64,000 nucleotides of DNA from Sternotherus odoratus (GCA_032164245.1 JAVMKO010000020.1:11373206-11437205), one strand, 5' to 3'. Positions 1 to 12,224 are shown, counted from the first letter of the stretch. Numbers and translations are program-made. The notes: generated from the sequence alone by a model not told the origin.

Positions 1-1294
1 TGCCCATGCCAGGGTCAGTGCAGGAGCAATGTCTTTCCATATGCACACCGGACCTCCCTCCCCAGGGGCTCTTTCTACAACCCAGGCCCATTACATCAGA
101 ACAAGGCCTTTTGTCTTTCTCATCAGCCTTGGCAGCATTTTCCGGGGCAGCGTGGCCTCGGGACCCGGCTCCCCCTTTGCCACGCCTGCCCTTCAGCCCC
201 TGATGTAAACCAGTCCCGTGTAGTCACACATCTGCGTGCCGCTCGGGAGTCATGTCGAGTCAAGCTGGAGGCTGGGCTGTGCTCTGCGGGGGATCGGGGG
301 TGTGAGGAGCATGGCTGGAGGGAATCCAGTGAGGATGGCAGGATGGAGAAGGCACTTCAGACCACGTATGAAAAGCTGGTGAAACTTGTTGGGAAGGATC
401 GGACCGTGGACTTCTCTTTGTAGCCTGAGACCTGGGTCTGGATCTAGGCCTACTCAGGGGCTTAACTCAGCAGCGAGTCCTTGAGAAACCAAGGGTCAAT
501 GTCATCCCTGATGTAAATCCGAGTGTGTGCAGAGGTGGGGAACTAGGAGGAAGATGGAGCGATGGGCAGATTTGGAAGGGGGCTCTGCTGTTTTGGTGTA
601 TCTAAGTGCCCAGGGACAAGCACCTTTGCCAGTTGTGGTGGGTTCTCTTGGATGGGGTGTGGTTGTCCTAGGTTGTTGTAGTTTTTTGTCTAGCTCTTTG
701 GATCCCACAACCAGTAAAGCTCCGGATCTCACATCTCTCCACTCCAAATCTTCATTCTTCTTGCAGCGATGAGCCCCTGTTTGCTCCCTAGAAGGATGGG
801 AACCTGGAGATGCCGGCTTCCATTCCTCCCTCCACCAGCCCTGTCTGGAGTTTTTGGTTGCGTGGACAAAGTGTTTAGCTTTCCATATGTGAGGGGCTGG
901 CTCAGAGTGGCTGCGGTTGTGGAGTGAGGAGAACAAGCTCGCTCAGCACTGAGATTGTGAATGGAACTGGAGGTCTGACATATTCCAGTGTCGTTCTGCC
1001 TCGCGGATCCCCCTCCAGCCCACGTGGAGTCTAGTATCGGAAGGACGAGAAGAACTTCCGGCACGGCGGGTGTAGATTTGCTCCCCATCACTTGGCTGGA
1101 TGCAGTCTCTTACACCGACAGTGCCACTTACCCGGACACTTTTCATGCCTGGCCAAACGGAACAAGACTCAGTGATGGCCCAAAAGGTCAGACATCTGCT
1201 GAAATCAGAAGTAAATCTACTCTCTGCTCTTTGGCCTGAGGGCAAGTGATGGACACATCTCCAGTCAACAGCTCTGCAAAGGCATCTCGATCCA

Positions 1295-1380
1295 GAACTG
1301 TAACATCGCCTGCTATTTCAGCCCGGGACTGTACAGCTCCCCTTCAATGCTGGTTATTCCCAATCCTGAGCTTTTCTCTC
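1295..1380 (+). repeat. Dispersed 'CTGCTATTCCA'-type repeat fragment
   Basis: It contains a 45-bp block (1334-1378) that is identical to 3292-3336, plus an upstream 'CTGCTATTTCAG' motif that also occurs near 3207. Related 'GCTATTCCAG' units recur at 3259, 3412, 45508, 45720 and 45799. This looks like one moderately repetitive family. I cannot assign it to a class. Confidence 0.6.
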
Positions 1381-3189
1381 TCTCTGCCCGTGCACTGAAC
1401 GGTGGACTCGTATTCTCAAGGGACTCGCAGGATAAATCACTAACTTGCAACATAAGTGAAGGTTTGATCTCAGGTCCACAGAGGAAAAGCTTGCGTTTGG
1501 TGCCTACTCCAGGGCACCACTCAAATCCCAGGATGGCACGTGTCTGACAGTGGCAGAGAAGAAGAGCAAAAAATGGCCATAATAGCGAAGGAGAAGCTCA
1601 TCGCCAGCCGCTACGCAGGGCGGTAGGAAAGCAGTGCAGTGAGCGAGCGCTATTACAGGCTCCATCTGAACTAGAATGTCGGGATCCAGGAGGTGAGAGG
1701 TTGATGTGAACACGATGCTAAAGACACTCACAACAAAGCCAAGCGACCCTCGCTCTCCTTGCCCCGATGCTTGTTGCAGGTGGAATTGGATCTGCTCTTG
1801 GAATGAAGCTAGCAAGGGGCGACCAGCTGCCTCTAGGTGTCACTGTGTCACTTCCATACCTGGCCGGAGTGGCTCTGGGAGGGGGAGAGGAGGGAATTGG
1901 TACACTGAGGCTAGAGCCAGCCTGATATTTTCTGTTTTCATTTAGTGCTTTTCGTTACCAGAGCACACGGCGGGAAATAATCACTTCTGTGGCACAGGGA
2001 AATCAGGGCTGTAAAATCAGCAGTTTGCCTTTGAAGGCTGAGCGGCAGGCCCGTGGGCGTTGGAGGGACTGAAGTGGGGGGTACAATCCATCACACCCCA
2101 GGCACAGAGAGAGAAGAAGGGAGCCTTCCTGGCTGGGCATTTAAAGAGGCATTTTCCTTCCACCCTCACCTGCATGTTAGACTCTAGCAGATGGAATCTT
2201 CATCGCCAGTCGATTCGGGTCATGTGGGTTTCATTTCCAACCTGTTGGTGAAAGGCCTGGTTTTAAATTCAGTGGAATGTTGTTTAGTATAAAGAAATAG
2301 CCCTTCTCCCCCGAATGAATCCCAATGAAGCCCCTGCTTAGAAATGGAGACGATTATGTCTGGATCCAACTGCACTGCTTGGAGGAGGAGGAAGAGAGAG
2401 AGACGGGGGAGTCCGAACATGACTCTGCTCAGGGGCAGGAGCTAAGGGAAAGACACACCATTTTTATAAGATCTCCTGCCGGCGCATGTGAAGGTCAGCG
2501 ATAGCTGTGTGTAAACTGAGTATCTAGTATACTCTGCATGGCTGTATCCAATCTACAGCGTCACCAACTCCAAGTGTTCAAGAATCCTGAGTCCGATGAC
2601 CCAAAACTCATGGGGTTAAAAAAACATCTTGAAGCTTTTTCTCCCAACCAGTAGGGCTAGAACCAAGCTTTCTTTACTTTACATGGGAGCTGAAAGTCTC
2701 CTGTATTCACCTGATTCCAGGAGCTGGGGCTTTATAAAGCAATTATTGTGAGGCTCCTGATAAAATCGCAGGAGTTGGCCTCATTGGCTAGGAATTCCCT
2801 TCCCCTCAAGTTTCTTTGCTCACTTCAGTAACATTTTCCACAACGAAGCCTATGGAGAGCCAGTAAAGCCTTGGGGCTGCTCTAACTTATGTTCTCCTTC
2901 CCATGAAAGGCGAGAATAGCCGCAGAGCAATATGCAAGCCCTGCCCCTTCCCTGTCACTGGCCCATCCCCACCTGCCTGGGGAGCTGGGCTAGTAGGTTG
3001 CTTTTATGCAGCTCAACACCACTACACCAACCAGGGAGCTCCTTTAGGGGTTGTTTCCTGGCCCTTTATGGTGCCCCAACGGTGGAACTAAGAATCTGGC
3101 CCTATACCACCAAAGCTCATTTGGTGGCTCAGTGTGGACCTCCAGCATACGCCAGTGCTCGGCGTTACGCCCTCAGCACAACTCAGCCG

Positions 3190-3440
3190 TGGCTTACAGC
3201 ACCCCTGCTATTTCAACACTGCTGGTGCCCATCACTGCCAACCCCTAGCCCCGCTCCTTGCTGCTATTCCAGCTCTAGGCTCCCCCACAGGCAGCTCCCC
3301 TTCAATGCTGGTTATTCCCAATCCTGAGCTTTTCTCAGGCCTTGAGATGCCCCTGAGCCGGCCTTGCCGATGCCCCTCACTCCTGGCCTGCAGCCCCTCT
3401 GGTATTCCAGCTGAGACTGAAACCTGCCAGACTCAATACA
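3190..3440 (+). repeat. Dispersed 'CTGCTATTCCA'-type repeat, several units
   Basis: Units carrying 'CTGCTATTYCA' and 'CCAATCCTGAG' occur at irregular spacing. The block includes the second copy of the 45-bp perfect match to 1334-1378. Open frames through it are incidental and share the same short peptide in both copies because the DNA is duplicated. Confidence 0.55.
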
Positions 3441-3731
3441 CTGGGCACCTGAACGAGAACTGGCCCCTAACTGCAGGGGTGCAAGTCTGCTGCTCTGCAG
3501 CCGCTGAATCTCTGGAAGGACTTGATTGAGCATGTGCTATTTCCCATCTTTGGATCTGGCTGCAGAGATGCTGGTGCAAGGAGATATGTCCAGAGGGAAA
3601 GATCCACGGCCCCCGTGCAATCTTCCCCAACAGAGCAAACCCTGCAGTCAAACTGGCCAACACGGCCTTGCCGTACAGTTAGCCACAGATGCAATACAGC
3701 TGTGAGATCGATTTAAAAACCTGCTGCAGGT

Positions 3732-3853
3732 AGCATGACCAGGTGTCCCAATTTTATTGGGACAGTCCCGATTTTTGGGGTCTTTTTCTTCTATAGGGTC
3801 CTATTGCCCCCACCCTCTGTCCCGATTTTTCACATTTGCTGTCTGGTCACTCT
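3732..3853 (+). mobile_element. Short inverted-repeat DNA element (GGGTGACCAG family)
   Basis: The ends are near-inverted: 'GCATGACCAGGTG' on the left and 'GTCTGGTCACTC' on the right, each next to TA. The interior 'GGGACAGTCCCGATTTTTGG' is shared with copies at 16050, 29743, 35385 and 60726. It is about 120 bp and non-coding, so a MITE. The flanking TA suggests a TA-targeting superfamily, but I would not insist on which one. Confidence 0.75.
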
Positions 3854-4794
3854 AGTGGAGGAGTGAGGTCTTTAACGCCTGCACAGTCGGGCAGGAGGAC
3901 TGGCCAGGGATGAAACATGTGTGTGAATGTTTCAGTGGGGTCTGCTGGAATCGTACAGGGAAAAACTCCTTTGGCAGGAGCTGTGGCCCGTATTGGGCGG
4001 GGAACACCAGAGGGTTCAGCTGACTGATGGCCTGTCTTGAATCGAGTTTCCATGACAAACCAGAACTTGGGGCTGCTGGGGAATATATTTGGGGGCTGGG
4101 GAAAGGGAGGGAGGAAATGTCCCTTGGGATTCCCTTTTGTGCAAATACTTCGTTTGGAGTCCAGTCGCACTGTCTGCTTGAGCTTTGCAGTGTCTTTACT
4201 GGTTTCTATTAGAGCCCCAAACGAGCTGCATCAGACCACTGGTCTTGGGCATTCAGGATTGTGTGTTGAAACAGGCGAGTTTTCGTCACTTTTTTTTTTT
4301 TTGGAACCAGAGGGGAATTTCATGTAATTTTGATGTGAAACAGTTGCACGTTCACTCGGCTATGTCTACACTGCGGCTGAGCAGTGTACTTCCCAGGCTA
4401 AGTAGATGTACATACGCTTCCTCCAGCTAGTTCACAAAAAATAGCGGTGTGAATGTGGCATTTTAAGGCATTTCTTTTGACGAGCTGGATTCTCCCCTCT
4501 TCCGCCCACCTCTATCCGGTGCAGCCAGGCCACACCGTTTGCTCAAGGATCCTGTGCTGCAAATCCAGAGTCGCTTCAGCAGACTCACTCCAGATTCACA
4601 GAACAGGGGGTTGGGCTCTCTGTGTGCTGGGACTGGTTTACAAACAACCAGCCGGGACCAGTCAGGACTGTTTGGAATTAAACTGTAAGATACAGGAAGT
4701 CCTCAACCCCCATGATGCATTGAAGTTACTGGGGATTTGCAGCAGGGAAGGAATACAGGATCAGACCTCTAAGAGTTTACAATTTAAATAGAGA

Positions 4795-4945
4795 AGACAG
4801 ACAAAAACCAAGAGGGGAAACTGAGGCACGGGGCAGTGATGTGCCTTGCCCAAGGTCCCACAGCAGCATAGTGGTAGCGCTGGGAACAGAGCAAAGCTCT
4901 CCTGAGTCCCAGTCTAGTGCACCATCCACTAGTCCATACCCCGAC
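4795..4945 (-). mobile_element. tRNA-derived SINE (MIR/turtle-SINE type), antisense
   Basis: Read on the - strand it has the usual order: a head ending near 'CTAGTGGATGGTGCAC', a 'CTGGGACTCAGGAG' box, then 'CTTGGGCAAGG' and 'GTGCCTCAGTTTCCCC'. This pattern recurs about a dozen times in the window in both orientations. Confidence 0.65.
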
Positions 4946-6369
4946 CCTGGTGGGAAAGGGGGGTCATCCCAATGAAGTCGTTGCAGTCACCAGTGGGAAA
5001 CTAAACCCCAAAAAGCCTTTTGAGTTGGGGACCAGTGGATGAATGATGAGCACTGAGCTCTGTTGAAAATCTGGCTCTTAACATGCATAGAGGTTACACA
5101 TAAACTGGTGACAACAATGGGCCTTCCTTGACTTATCCATGCAGCCTGGGCCAGGAGGGGCAGAGTGACCTGGAAGTGGAGTGTGACCAGACTTACAAAG
5201 ATCCCCTCCCACCCTTATTTCAATGGGTGGCCACAAGCTGAGAAGACCCTTTTAAGTGGAACATCCTGGGTTCTGTGAGCCTGACGTTGAGACACAGCTG
5301 GAGTGACACTATGGAGTCAGTGGGCTTTGTTTGATCCTGTGATTGACAGCACGAGTCACATATTTTGAGCTGCGTTGCGATTGGTTGCATAAGTCACATG
5401 GTATTTTTCTGCCCCCTTGGGAAACTCTTATAAGGCGGGGAGGGGGTTTGAAAAGTCCAGTAGGAGAGAGAGAGTGAGTGAGTCCTGCTCTAGTGTGTAC
5501 GGAGGGATGACTTACTCCAGGTTTGTGAGCTGGTCTTTTCTCTCAGCAGGCGACTCTAGGCCCCCCCCCACCTCTTCTGTAAGCTCTAATGAGGCTAGTC
5601 ACTGACAAACATGGCAACCCTGGAAACAAACTCTTTGTAGCTAATCAGTGATCGTGAGGACCTGTTAATGTTTCCCAATATCTCATTCTAGCACAGTGCA
5701 TGTTGCATTCCCCTGTAGTGGCTGCTCCCCGAGAGGATAACAGTTTACTATTGCTGTCAGTTACTGGATTTACTCATCTAGCTCCAATGGCAGAGATTGG
5801 GGCTGAAGGCAGGGAGTTCAGACCCTGCTGATGGCCTCCATGGAAGTCTGTGGCTTAGCTCCTTCGGAGAGTGAAAAATTAACCCTTCTGTGGCTGTCAG
5901 CATAAGAGCTAAGCTAGTTTTATTACATGGTACAACTTTTCATTGCCTCTCATATTTTAATATGCATGATTTTCATTATATTGTAAGGGTACTTCAGACT
6001 GAAAAGTGAAGAAACTCATTTAGATATGATCACTGACTACAAATATACAGCTTTATATGTGCAGTGCAATGTTATCTAGTGGCTAGAGCAGCTGACTGGG
6101 AGCAAGGATTTCAGGCTTCTATTCCCCTCTCTGCTCCTAATTTGCTATGTGACATTGCTTCATGGTGTGGTGCCCCAGTTTCTCCATCTGGAAAGTGTGG
6201 ATAACTGAGGGTTTTAAGGGCCAATCTACTAGAGCTATGAGAGGTAGTGAACTCTGGGAACCTGGCTACAGGAGAAATGAGGCTGTGTCTCTTACGAGTT
6301 AGGCATGACAGACAGTTTCTGCTCAAGAGAATCTCAGGCTTCAGATAGCAGGTGGCTGCAGAGCTGAAC

Positions 6370-7590
6370 TGGGGTTATAGAATCCTAGAAGATTAAGGTC
6401 TCTAGTCCAACCCCCTGCTCAAAGCAGGACCAACCCCAACTAAATCATCCCAGCCAGGGCTTTGTCAAGCCGGGCCTTAAAAACCCCTAAGGATGGAGAT
6501 TCCACCACCTCCCTAGGGAACCCATTCCAGTGCTTCACCACCCTCCTAGGGAAATAGTGTTTCCTAACTTCCAACCTAGACCTCCCCCACTGCAACTTGA
6601 GACCATTACTCTTTGTGCTATCATCTGCCACCACTGAGAACAGCCCCCCCTTCAGGTAGTTGAAGGCGGCTATCAAATTGCCCCCTCACTCTTCTCTTCT
6701 GCAAACTAAATAAGCCCAGTTCCCTCAGACTCTCCTCATAAGTCATGTGCTCCAGCCCCCTGATCATTTTTGTTGCCCTCCACTGGATTCTCTCCAATTT
6801 GTCCACATCCTTTCTGTAGTGGGGGGCTGCAAACTGGCCTCACCATTGCCAAATAGAGGGGAATGATCACTTCCTTCCATCTGCTGGCAATGCTCCTACT
6901 AATGCAGCCCAATATGCCATTAGCCTTCTTGGCAACAAGGACACACTGCTGACTCGTATCCAGCTTCTCATCCACTGTAATCCCCAGGTCCTTTTCTGTA
7001 GAATTGCCATCTAGCCAGTCAGTCCCCAGTCTGTAGCAGTGCATGGGATTCTTTCATCCTAAGTGCAGGACTCTGCACTTGTCCTTGTTGAACCTCATCA
7101 GATTTATTTTGGCCCAATCCTCCAATTTGTCTAGATCACTCTGGACCTATCCCTACCCTCCAGGGCATCTACCTCTCCCCGCAGTTTAGTGTCATCCGTG
7201 AACTTGCTGAGGGTGAAATCCATCCAACCATCCATTAAAGAAGATGTTGAATAAAATGGGCCCCAGTACTGACCCCCCCTTCTACTTGAAACCAGCTGCC
7301 AACTAGACATCAAACTATTGATCACTACCTGTTGAACCCGATGATCTAGCCAGCTTTCTATCCACGCTATAGTCCATTTACCTAATCCATACTTTTTTAA
7401 CTTGCTGGCAAGAATACTGAGGGAGACCGTATCAAAAGCTTTGCTAGTCAAGATATAGCACAGCCACTGTTTTCCCCGTATCCACCGAGCCAGTTATCTC
7501 ATCATAGAAGGCAATCCGGTTAGTCAGGCATGACTTGCCCATGGCGAATCCTTGTTGACTGTTCCTGATCACCTTCCTCTCCTCCTTGGT
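6370..7590 (-). mobile_element. CR1 LINE, 5'-truncated, reverse transcriptase fragment
   Basis: The - strand encodes the C-terminal part of a CR1 ORF2 protein in broken frames. Between about 7590 and 7130 lie 'GKSCLTN', 'KAFDTVS', 'KKYGLGKWT' and 'SKFTDDTKLRG', the last being the catalytic Y/FxDD region of the reverse transcriptase with Y replaced by T. Between 7044 and 6440 lie 'EKDLGITVDEKLDTSQQC', 'ATKMIRGLEH' and 'LRELGLFSLQKRR'. The 3' end at about 6370 carries the CR1-like 'TAGAATCCTAGAA' on the + strand. Several stops and frameshifts show it is dead. The similarity stops near 7590, so it is 5'-truncated, as is usual for CR1. It ends about 350 bp from the GFRA2 exon 2 acceptor. Confidence 0.92.
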
Positions 7591-7944
7591 CCAGGACTGA
7601 TACAGTTGAGGGTGGAGCAGAGCGTCACTGAGGCAGGTGGGGAACCCAGATCTGGTGTAGGAGGAGTGTAGGAGGGATTGCAGGTCGGGATCCAGCTGAA
7701 CTGGCAGAGCTGTGGGGGTGTTGCGGACATGGCAGGTGGAGCAGTATGGGTCAGGATCATGTTGCATCAGTAGGATTGGGAGAGGGGGCCCAGGTATAGC
7801 GGGATGCTGGCTGGGCGGGGGGCAATTTGTCAGTATCAGGGGCTGTCCAAGGGCAGTGCATTGCTTCTCCTCCCTGCCAGGGGGCTGCCCTCACTCACCG
7901 CGCTCTGGCCTTTCTCTCCTTCCCCTCCCCTGCCCCTTGTCCAG

Positions 7945-8244
7945 ACAAGATCCTCCATTCCCTGGCATCTGGCCAAGACCCTCATGGCTGGCGTACCCCA
8001 GTGGACTGTGTCCGGGCCAATGAGCTGTGCGCTGCCGAGTCGAGCTGCAGCTCCCGTTACCGCACCCTGCGCCAGTGCCTGGCGGGCCGGGACAGGAATA
8101 CCATGCTGGCCAACAAGGAGTGCCAGGCGGCTCTCGAGGTGCTGCAGGAGAGCCCGCTCTACGACTGCCGCTGCAAACGGGGCATGAAGAAGGAGCTGCA
8201 GTGCCTTCAGATCTACTGGAGCATACACCTCGGGCTGACGGAGG
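7945..8244 (+). CDS. GFRA2: GFRA2 exon 2: first cysteine-rich domain of GDNF family receptor alpha-2
   Basis: GFRA2 is the GPI-anchored co-receptor that binds neurturin at the cell surface and presents it to the RET tyrosine kinase. The exon is 300 bp. Its acceptor follows a pyrimidine run ending in 'TTGTCCAG', and its donor is GTAAGT at 8245. It starts after the first base of an Asp codon and ends after the first base of a Gly codon (phase 1/1). The peptide runs from 'DKILHSLASGQDPHGWRTP' through 'VDCVRANELCAAESSCSS' and 'LAGRDRNTMLANKECQAALE' to 'QIYWSIHLGLTEG', with eight cysteines matching domain 1 of the family. From memory, human GFRA2 has about five more residues before 'HGW' and an Asn-Cys-Ser glycosylation sequon where this exon reads Ser-Cys-Ser. 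The frame continues open to 8336 only because the downstream intron lacks an early stop. GFRA1 is less likely because the 'VRANELCAAES' and 'IHLGLTEG' stretches are GFRA2-like. Confidence 0.96.
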
Positions 8245-9584
8245 GTAAGTGTCCTGCGTGGGGCGGGCCCGGTCCACGGGGAGGGAGGTGCCCCAGTGTG
8301 AGGGTGGGCATGGGGCCCTTCTGCACCATTATGTGATGTTCCAGTCTCTTGGCTCAGGAGTAGATGGGGGGTGTTCTGGTTCTGATCCATTTGGTATGGC
8401 GGGGGGGGGGGGTGATTCCGGCTCACTGGACTCTGAGCAGGTGGGTGGGTTCTGATTTGCTAGCTCAGCAGTGGTATATGTGGCTGGGGGTGGATGGAGA
8501 GGGAACAGTTCTGGTCCCTTAGCTGATCTGATCCAGTCTGGCTAGGCCATGTGGCCAGTCCTGGGAGCTGGTGAAGCTGGCGTGAGTTAGATGTGTTCAG
8601 AGCCTGACCTCCTCTCTCTCTCTCTTGCTGCCATTTACACCTGGTCAAAGTGGAAGTAAAACCTTCCCGCTGGTGTCCTGATTTGGGAGCAATTCACACC
8701 TGTTCCGCACGGGTGGGGTAACGGGTGACACAAGTGCCAGGCAGCGAAGAATCAGATTCTTCGTTCATGTAGTTGGGAGGAGAGTTTACCACGGGAATGG
8801 CGGGGAGGGGGGGACAGCTGGTCTGGAGTAAAGAGCGTTAGTGGGGCAGTCTGTGTGTGTGTGGGGGGGGGGGGGGTGGAGGGGACGATGGGACTGGAGC
8901 AGCAGGGATGTTCCATGGAAGGTCTGAGGGGCATTTGCAGAGCCGTGTGGGGAGTCCAGAACTGGACTAGGAGGGGGTGTTTTGCAGGTGAGGAATATGG
9001 GGCATTAGTGAAATGACGTGGGGAACGTTCCAGTTCATTCTGTGCCTTATTCTGCAGCAAGGGCTGGTGTAAGCCTGGCTAGAGCTGGAGCGGTATCAGT
9101 AGGGCTGTCTTGGACTGGCATGGCTCCGCTTTTACCCCCAGGTTTCAGTGTTTAGATCCCAGGTTGATCTCTCACCTTGTTCATGATCAAACAGAAGCCA
9201 AATTGATGGGTGGGGATGGGGAAGAAAGAACCAAACTCTCCCCTTCCCCTCCAACCTCTTCCCCTTTTTCTCTGCTCCCCTGCCAGACTCTCTTCCTTTG
9301 GACTTGGGCACATCCCACCCCTGCCGTGGGAACCTGCCAGACTTGGAGAGCCCGTGAGGCTTCCTAGTGTCTGCAGACACCCCCACCGCCATCGCCAGCA
9401 TCAGGGGCTGAAAGCTCAGTGAGGGCAGTCCTGGGCTGACCGGCTTTGGGACAGTGACGGAGCCCGGCAGCTCTCTTAGCTCTGTCACTGCCTCCCTCTC
9501 CATGTTACCCAGCTGATTAGTATTCTGGAAGGAGCATCCTCCGGAGAACCAGACTGGGCTGGAACAAGGGTTGATGGGGGTGAG

Positions 9585-9790
9585 ATGAACGCGGGGCTGG
9601 ACTTGTCGCTGGCGCGGCTGCCTTTTCATATCCCAGCCGCGAATGCCGGGCTGATCCCAGCAGCCTCACCCCGGAAGGGGCCGCGCACGCTGGAGCAGAT
9701 TGGGCTGTAATGAGAAGACACGACGGGGCACGGAGACAGGTCACGGAGCGGGGAGCGCTCCGCGCAGGCAGCGGGGAGCTGATTTCCAGT
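9585..9790. other. Short CpG-dense segment in intron 2
   Basis: Local CpG density is high ('GAACGCGGGG', 'GGCGCGGCTG', 'GGCCGCGCACGC', 'GGAGCGCTCCGCGC') in otherwise CpG-poor intron. It resembles none of the repeats I recognise here. It could be a regulatory element or a GC-rich relic, and sequence alone cannot decide. Confidence 0.35.
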
Positions 9791-10174
9791 TTGCGTTTGT
9801 GGGGTCAGAGGGCCAGGTCTCCCGATGCTTGTGCGTGGGCTGTTTGCCTGCCCCCCTCTCCGAGCAGGCTCCGGGCTGTCAATCTAGGCTCAGTGTATCT
9901 ATCTAAGTGTCCCCTAGGCCTTGCTTGCAGAGCACTTCCCTCTCCTGCACTGTATTGGCTCCTGCCTGACTGTGTCCGGTGGAGGCCCCGGCTCGCCAGG
10001 TGGGAACGGCACCTCATCCCCTGGCTCGCTGGCTCTGGGAATTCACATCTGCCAGGCAGGGCGGGCCGGCAGCTGGCAAAGCAGATTCCCAGTTGCCTTC
10101 TGCTTGTTCCAGCCTGGATTATGACGTCTGCACTGGAGTTAGTGGGGTTGCTTCAGACTTACGCTGGCATCAGT

Positions 10175-10320
10175 GAGAGCAGACGGTGGCCCTGGCTCCT
10201 GTTCTTGGCTCTGCCACTGATTCACTAAAGGACCTCGGGCAAGTTCCTGTCCCTTCTCTGTAAAGTGTCTTGAGATCCTCGGGCGCAAGAGGCTGAACAA
10301 GTGCAGAAAGGGCTGTTCTA
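10175..10320 (+). mobile_element. SINE fragment (MIR-like core)
   Basis: 'GGCTCTGCCACTGATTCACT', then 'GACCTCGGGCAAGTTCCTGT' and 'AAAGTGTCTTGAGATCCTC' give the middle and tail of the tRNA-derived SINE pattern. The head is missing or too diverged to see. Confidence 0.5.
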
Positions 10321-11365
10321 ACGGTGAAATGTGCCCGTAGGGTTGGGTGGTGTTGGAACTGCGCAGCCGTGCGCCACAGGCCCTGTGCTGCTGGCGGCTT
10401 ATGCAGACTCTCCTTTGGCTCAAGTGGCAGGGGCCTTTGCTCAGGGAGCAAGGGGGCTGGGGTTCGCTCCCTGGGCTGGACAAGACGCTTTCAGTGGTCC
10501 TGCATCTGTTACAATATGATTCTGGCCTCAACCCCGGCGAGTGCAGAACCCCTGCTAGAGTTCAGGATGGGACTGATCGTCTGCTCCTCGTGCCTCAGTT
10601 TCCCCCAAAAGAAGAGTGAAGAAGGGGGCTAGAACTCAGGAGCTCCTGGCTCCAAGGCTGCTGCTTTGGCCACTAAGCTTCACTGACTCTTTACAGCCCT
10701 TTGACACCTCGTGCAGGCCGTAGAGAGACATATGCTGTATTAAAGTCCCATGTGGGTCTGTCCGCTGCCCTAAGTCCACTGTTCGGGAGAAAACCAGGCA
10801 CCTCCTGAATCCTGCCCAGGGTGGGGGTTGAGCGAGAGCAGGTGTGTGTGTGTGTGTGGGGGGCACGGTGGGATCTCAGAGCTGGCTATTTCCACAAATG
10901 AGCTGCCTCCAGGTGCACCAGAGACAGCTGTGACTGCAGGCCAGCGAGGATGTAAATCAGAGAGGAGAGCAGGGCAGGTAATTGAAATTGGATTTTGCCA
11001 GCGCTGGGCCGGTTTGTTTATTGGAGAGAGGATTATCTACTCTCTCCTCCTCATCAAAGGGAAGGGGGAGGAAGTCATCTCTTCCCATCCCTCCCCGTAT
11101 CAGCAAGTCCCCCCCCCCCCGCACTACCACATCACAATCAGTGGCTCAGCTGACTGGCTGGGCTAGGGTGTAGAACTGGGGACTCTCCAGAGCCGAGGGG
11201 CTGGGCATGCTGGCTGGAATTTGGCATATTCCGGGCAGGGGCTGGCAAGCTTCCTTCATGCAGCTCTGCCCATGCGCCTCAATCCTGAGTCTGTAGCCGT
11301 CCCCCTGGTCATTTCCGTCCTGGGTGTGTGTGGAGCAGGGTCTGCCAGTCATTTCTGAGTATCCC

Positions 11366-11978
11366 TGTCACGGAGTGCCCGGGGCGAGGGTCTGGAACTT
11401 GCTCCCTATGAAGCCAGTCGGGACTCCGAGGGAAAACGTCCTCTCTCCGTACACAGCCTGTCTCCAGGGCTAGGAGCTTTGGAGGTCCCCGCTTACACCT
11501 TCCTGGGTCTGACCTCGGAGCCTTCAGCACCTTCTGCCCCTCCGTGCGCTTCCCCCAGCAAGCCCACCAGGGCAGGGTCCTGGGGGAGCCCGTGGATTCT
11601 GCACCCCAAATCCACAGTCAAACGTGACTCTCAGCCAGACGGTAAAACAGAAGTTTATTTGATGACAGGAATGTAATCTAGGTAGAGCGAATGCGACCCC
11701 TCCGCTGGGTTCATTTTGGGGACCCAAGAGCCAGGCAGCTTGCCTGCAGCTCCTTGTCAGCCCTAGCCAGAAGCAGACTCCAGACTGAAACTCACTCTCT
11801 CCAGCCTCTGACCTCCCTCCAACAGGTTCAGCCGGCCTCTTTGTTATTCAACACTTCCAGCCAACCCTTTCAGGTAGGGGGAAGGGCAGGCCCCAAGACA
11901 GTTTATGCTCTTTCTCTGCTTTGCAACAAGAAATGCATTGGGGAAACTGAGGCACACACACATTTCTACTCCATCACA
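11366..11978 (-). mobile_element. Solo LTR of an endogenous retrovirus-like element (family A), 5-bp duplication ATCCC
   Basis: It begins TGTCACGGAG and ends CCATCACA (TG...CA), flanked on both sides by the 5-bp target duplication ATCCC (11361-11365 and 11979-11983). On the - strand there is an AATAAA-type polyadenylation region before 'CTTCTGTTTTA', which suggests that strand is the sense strand. The same LTR family occurs at 34395, 35461 and 58973. There are no internal viral genes, so this is a recombined solo LTR. A 5-bp duplication fits ERV-L/ERV3-like or Gypsy integrases. Confidence 0.85.
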
Positions 11979-12224
11979 ATCCCCCAGTGGGTTGCTCTGT
12001 GATATGGGAAAATGTGTCCCTGGTGACTAGAATGAGCCTGAGTCTGCCTCCATCCCAGCTGCCGTGGGCCTGTTCTTTGTAGCAAGCAAGCTCTCATTTT
12101 AACATGTGTAAGCTGGTGGAAGTAAATCCTAGCCTGTAGGTCAGCTCTGCTGCTGGATGGCAAGAAAGTCAGGCTGGAAGCAGGACTCTCTGCTTAACGG
12201 CGATCGTCCCCTCAGCTCCGTGCA

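Larger units (their letters stand above)
1..7944 (+). other. GFRA2: GFRA2 intron 1, 3' part (no coding exon seen)
   Basis: This is everything upstream of the exon 2 acceptor. I looked for the short signal-peptide exon of GFRA2 (start codon, hydrophobic stretch, then a donor leaving one base of a split Asp codon) and did not find it, so exon 1 is probably further upstream. The stretch holds a 45-bp perfect direct repeat (1334 and 3292), a small inverted-repeat element (3732-3853), a SINE (4795-4945) and a CR1 copy (about 6370-7590). Positions 2590-2790 look like a decayed inverted-repeat element. Position 4359 onward resembles one end of the 'GTCTACACTGC' inverted-repeat family. The rest shows nothing I can name. 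Confidence 0.6.

Noticed and set aside
343..423. Short frame of 26 codons ending at a TAG, with protein-like composition
   Set aside because: I could not match it to any family and it has no splice context. It was noted as curious, but a chance frame of this length is common.
7836..8426. 196-codon open frame on the - strand
   Set aside because: It is an antisense shadow of GFRA2 exon 2 and its GC-rich flanks.
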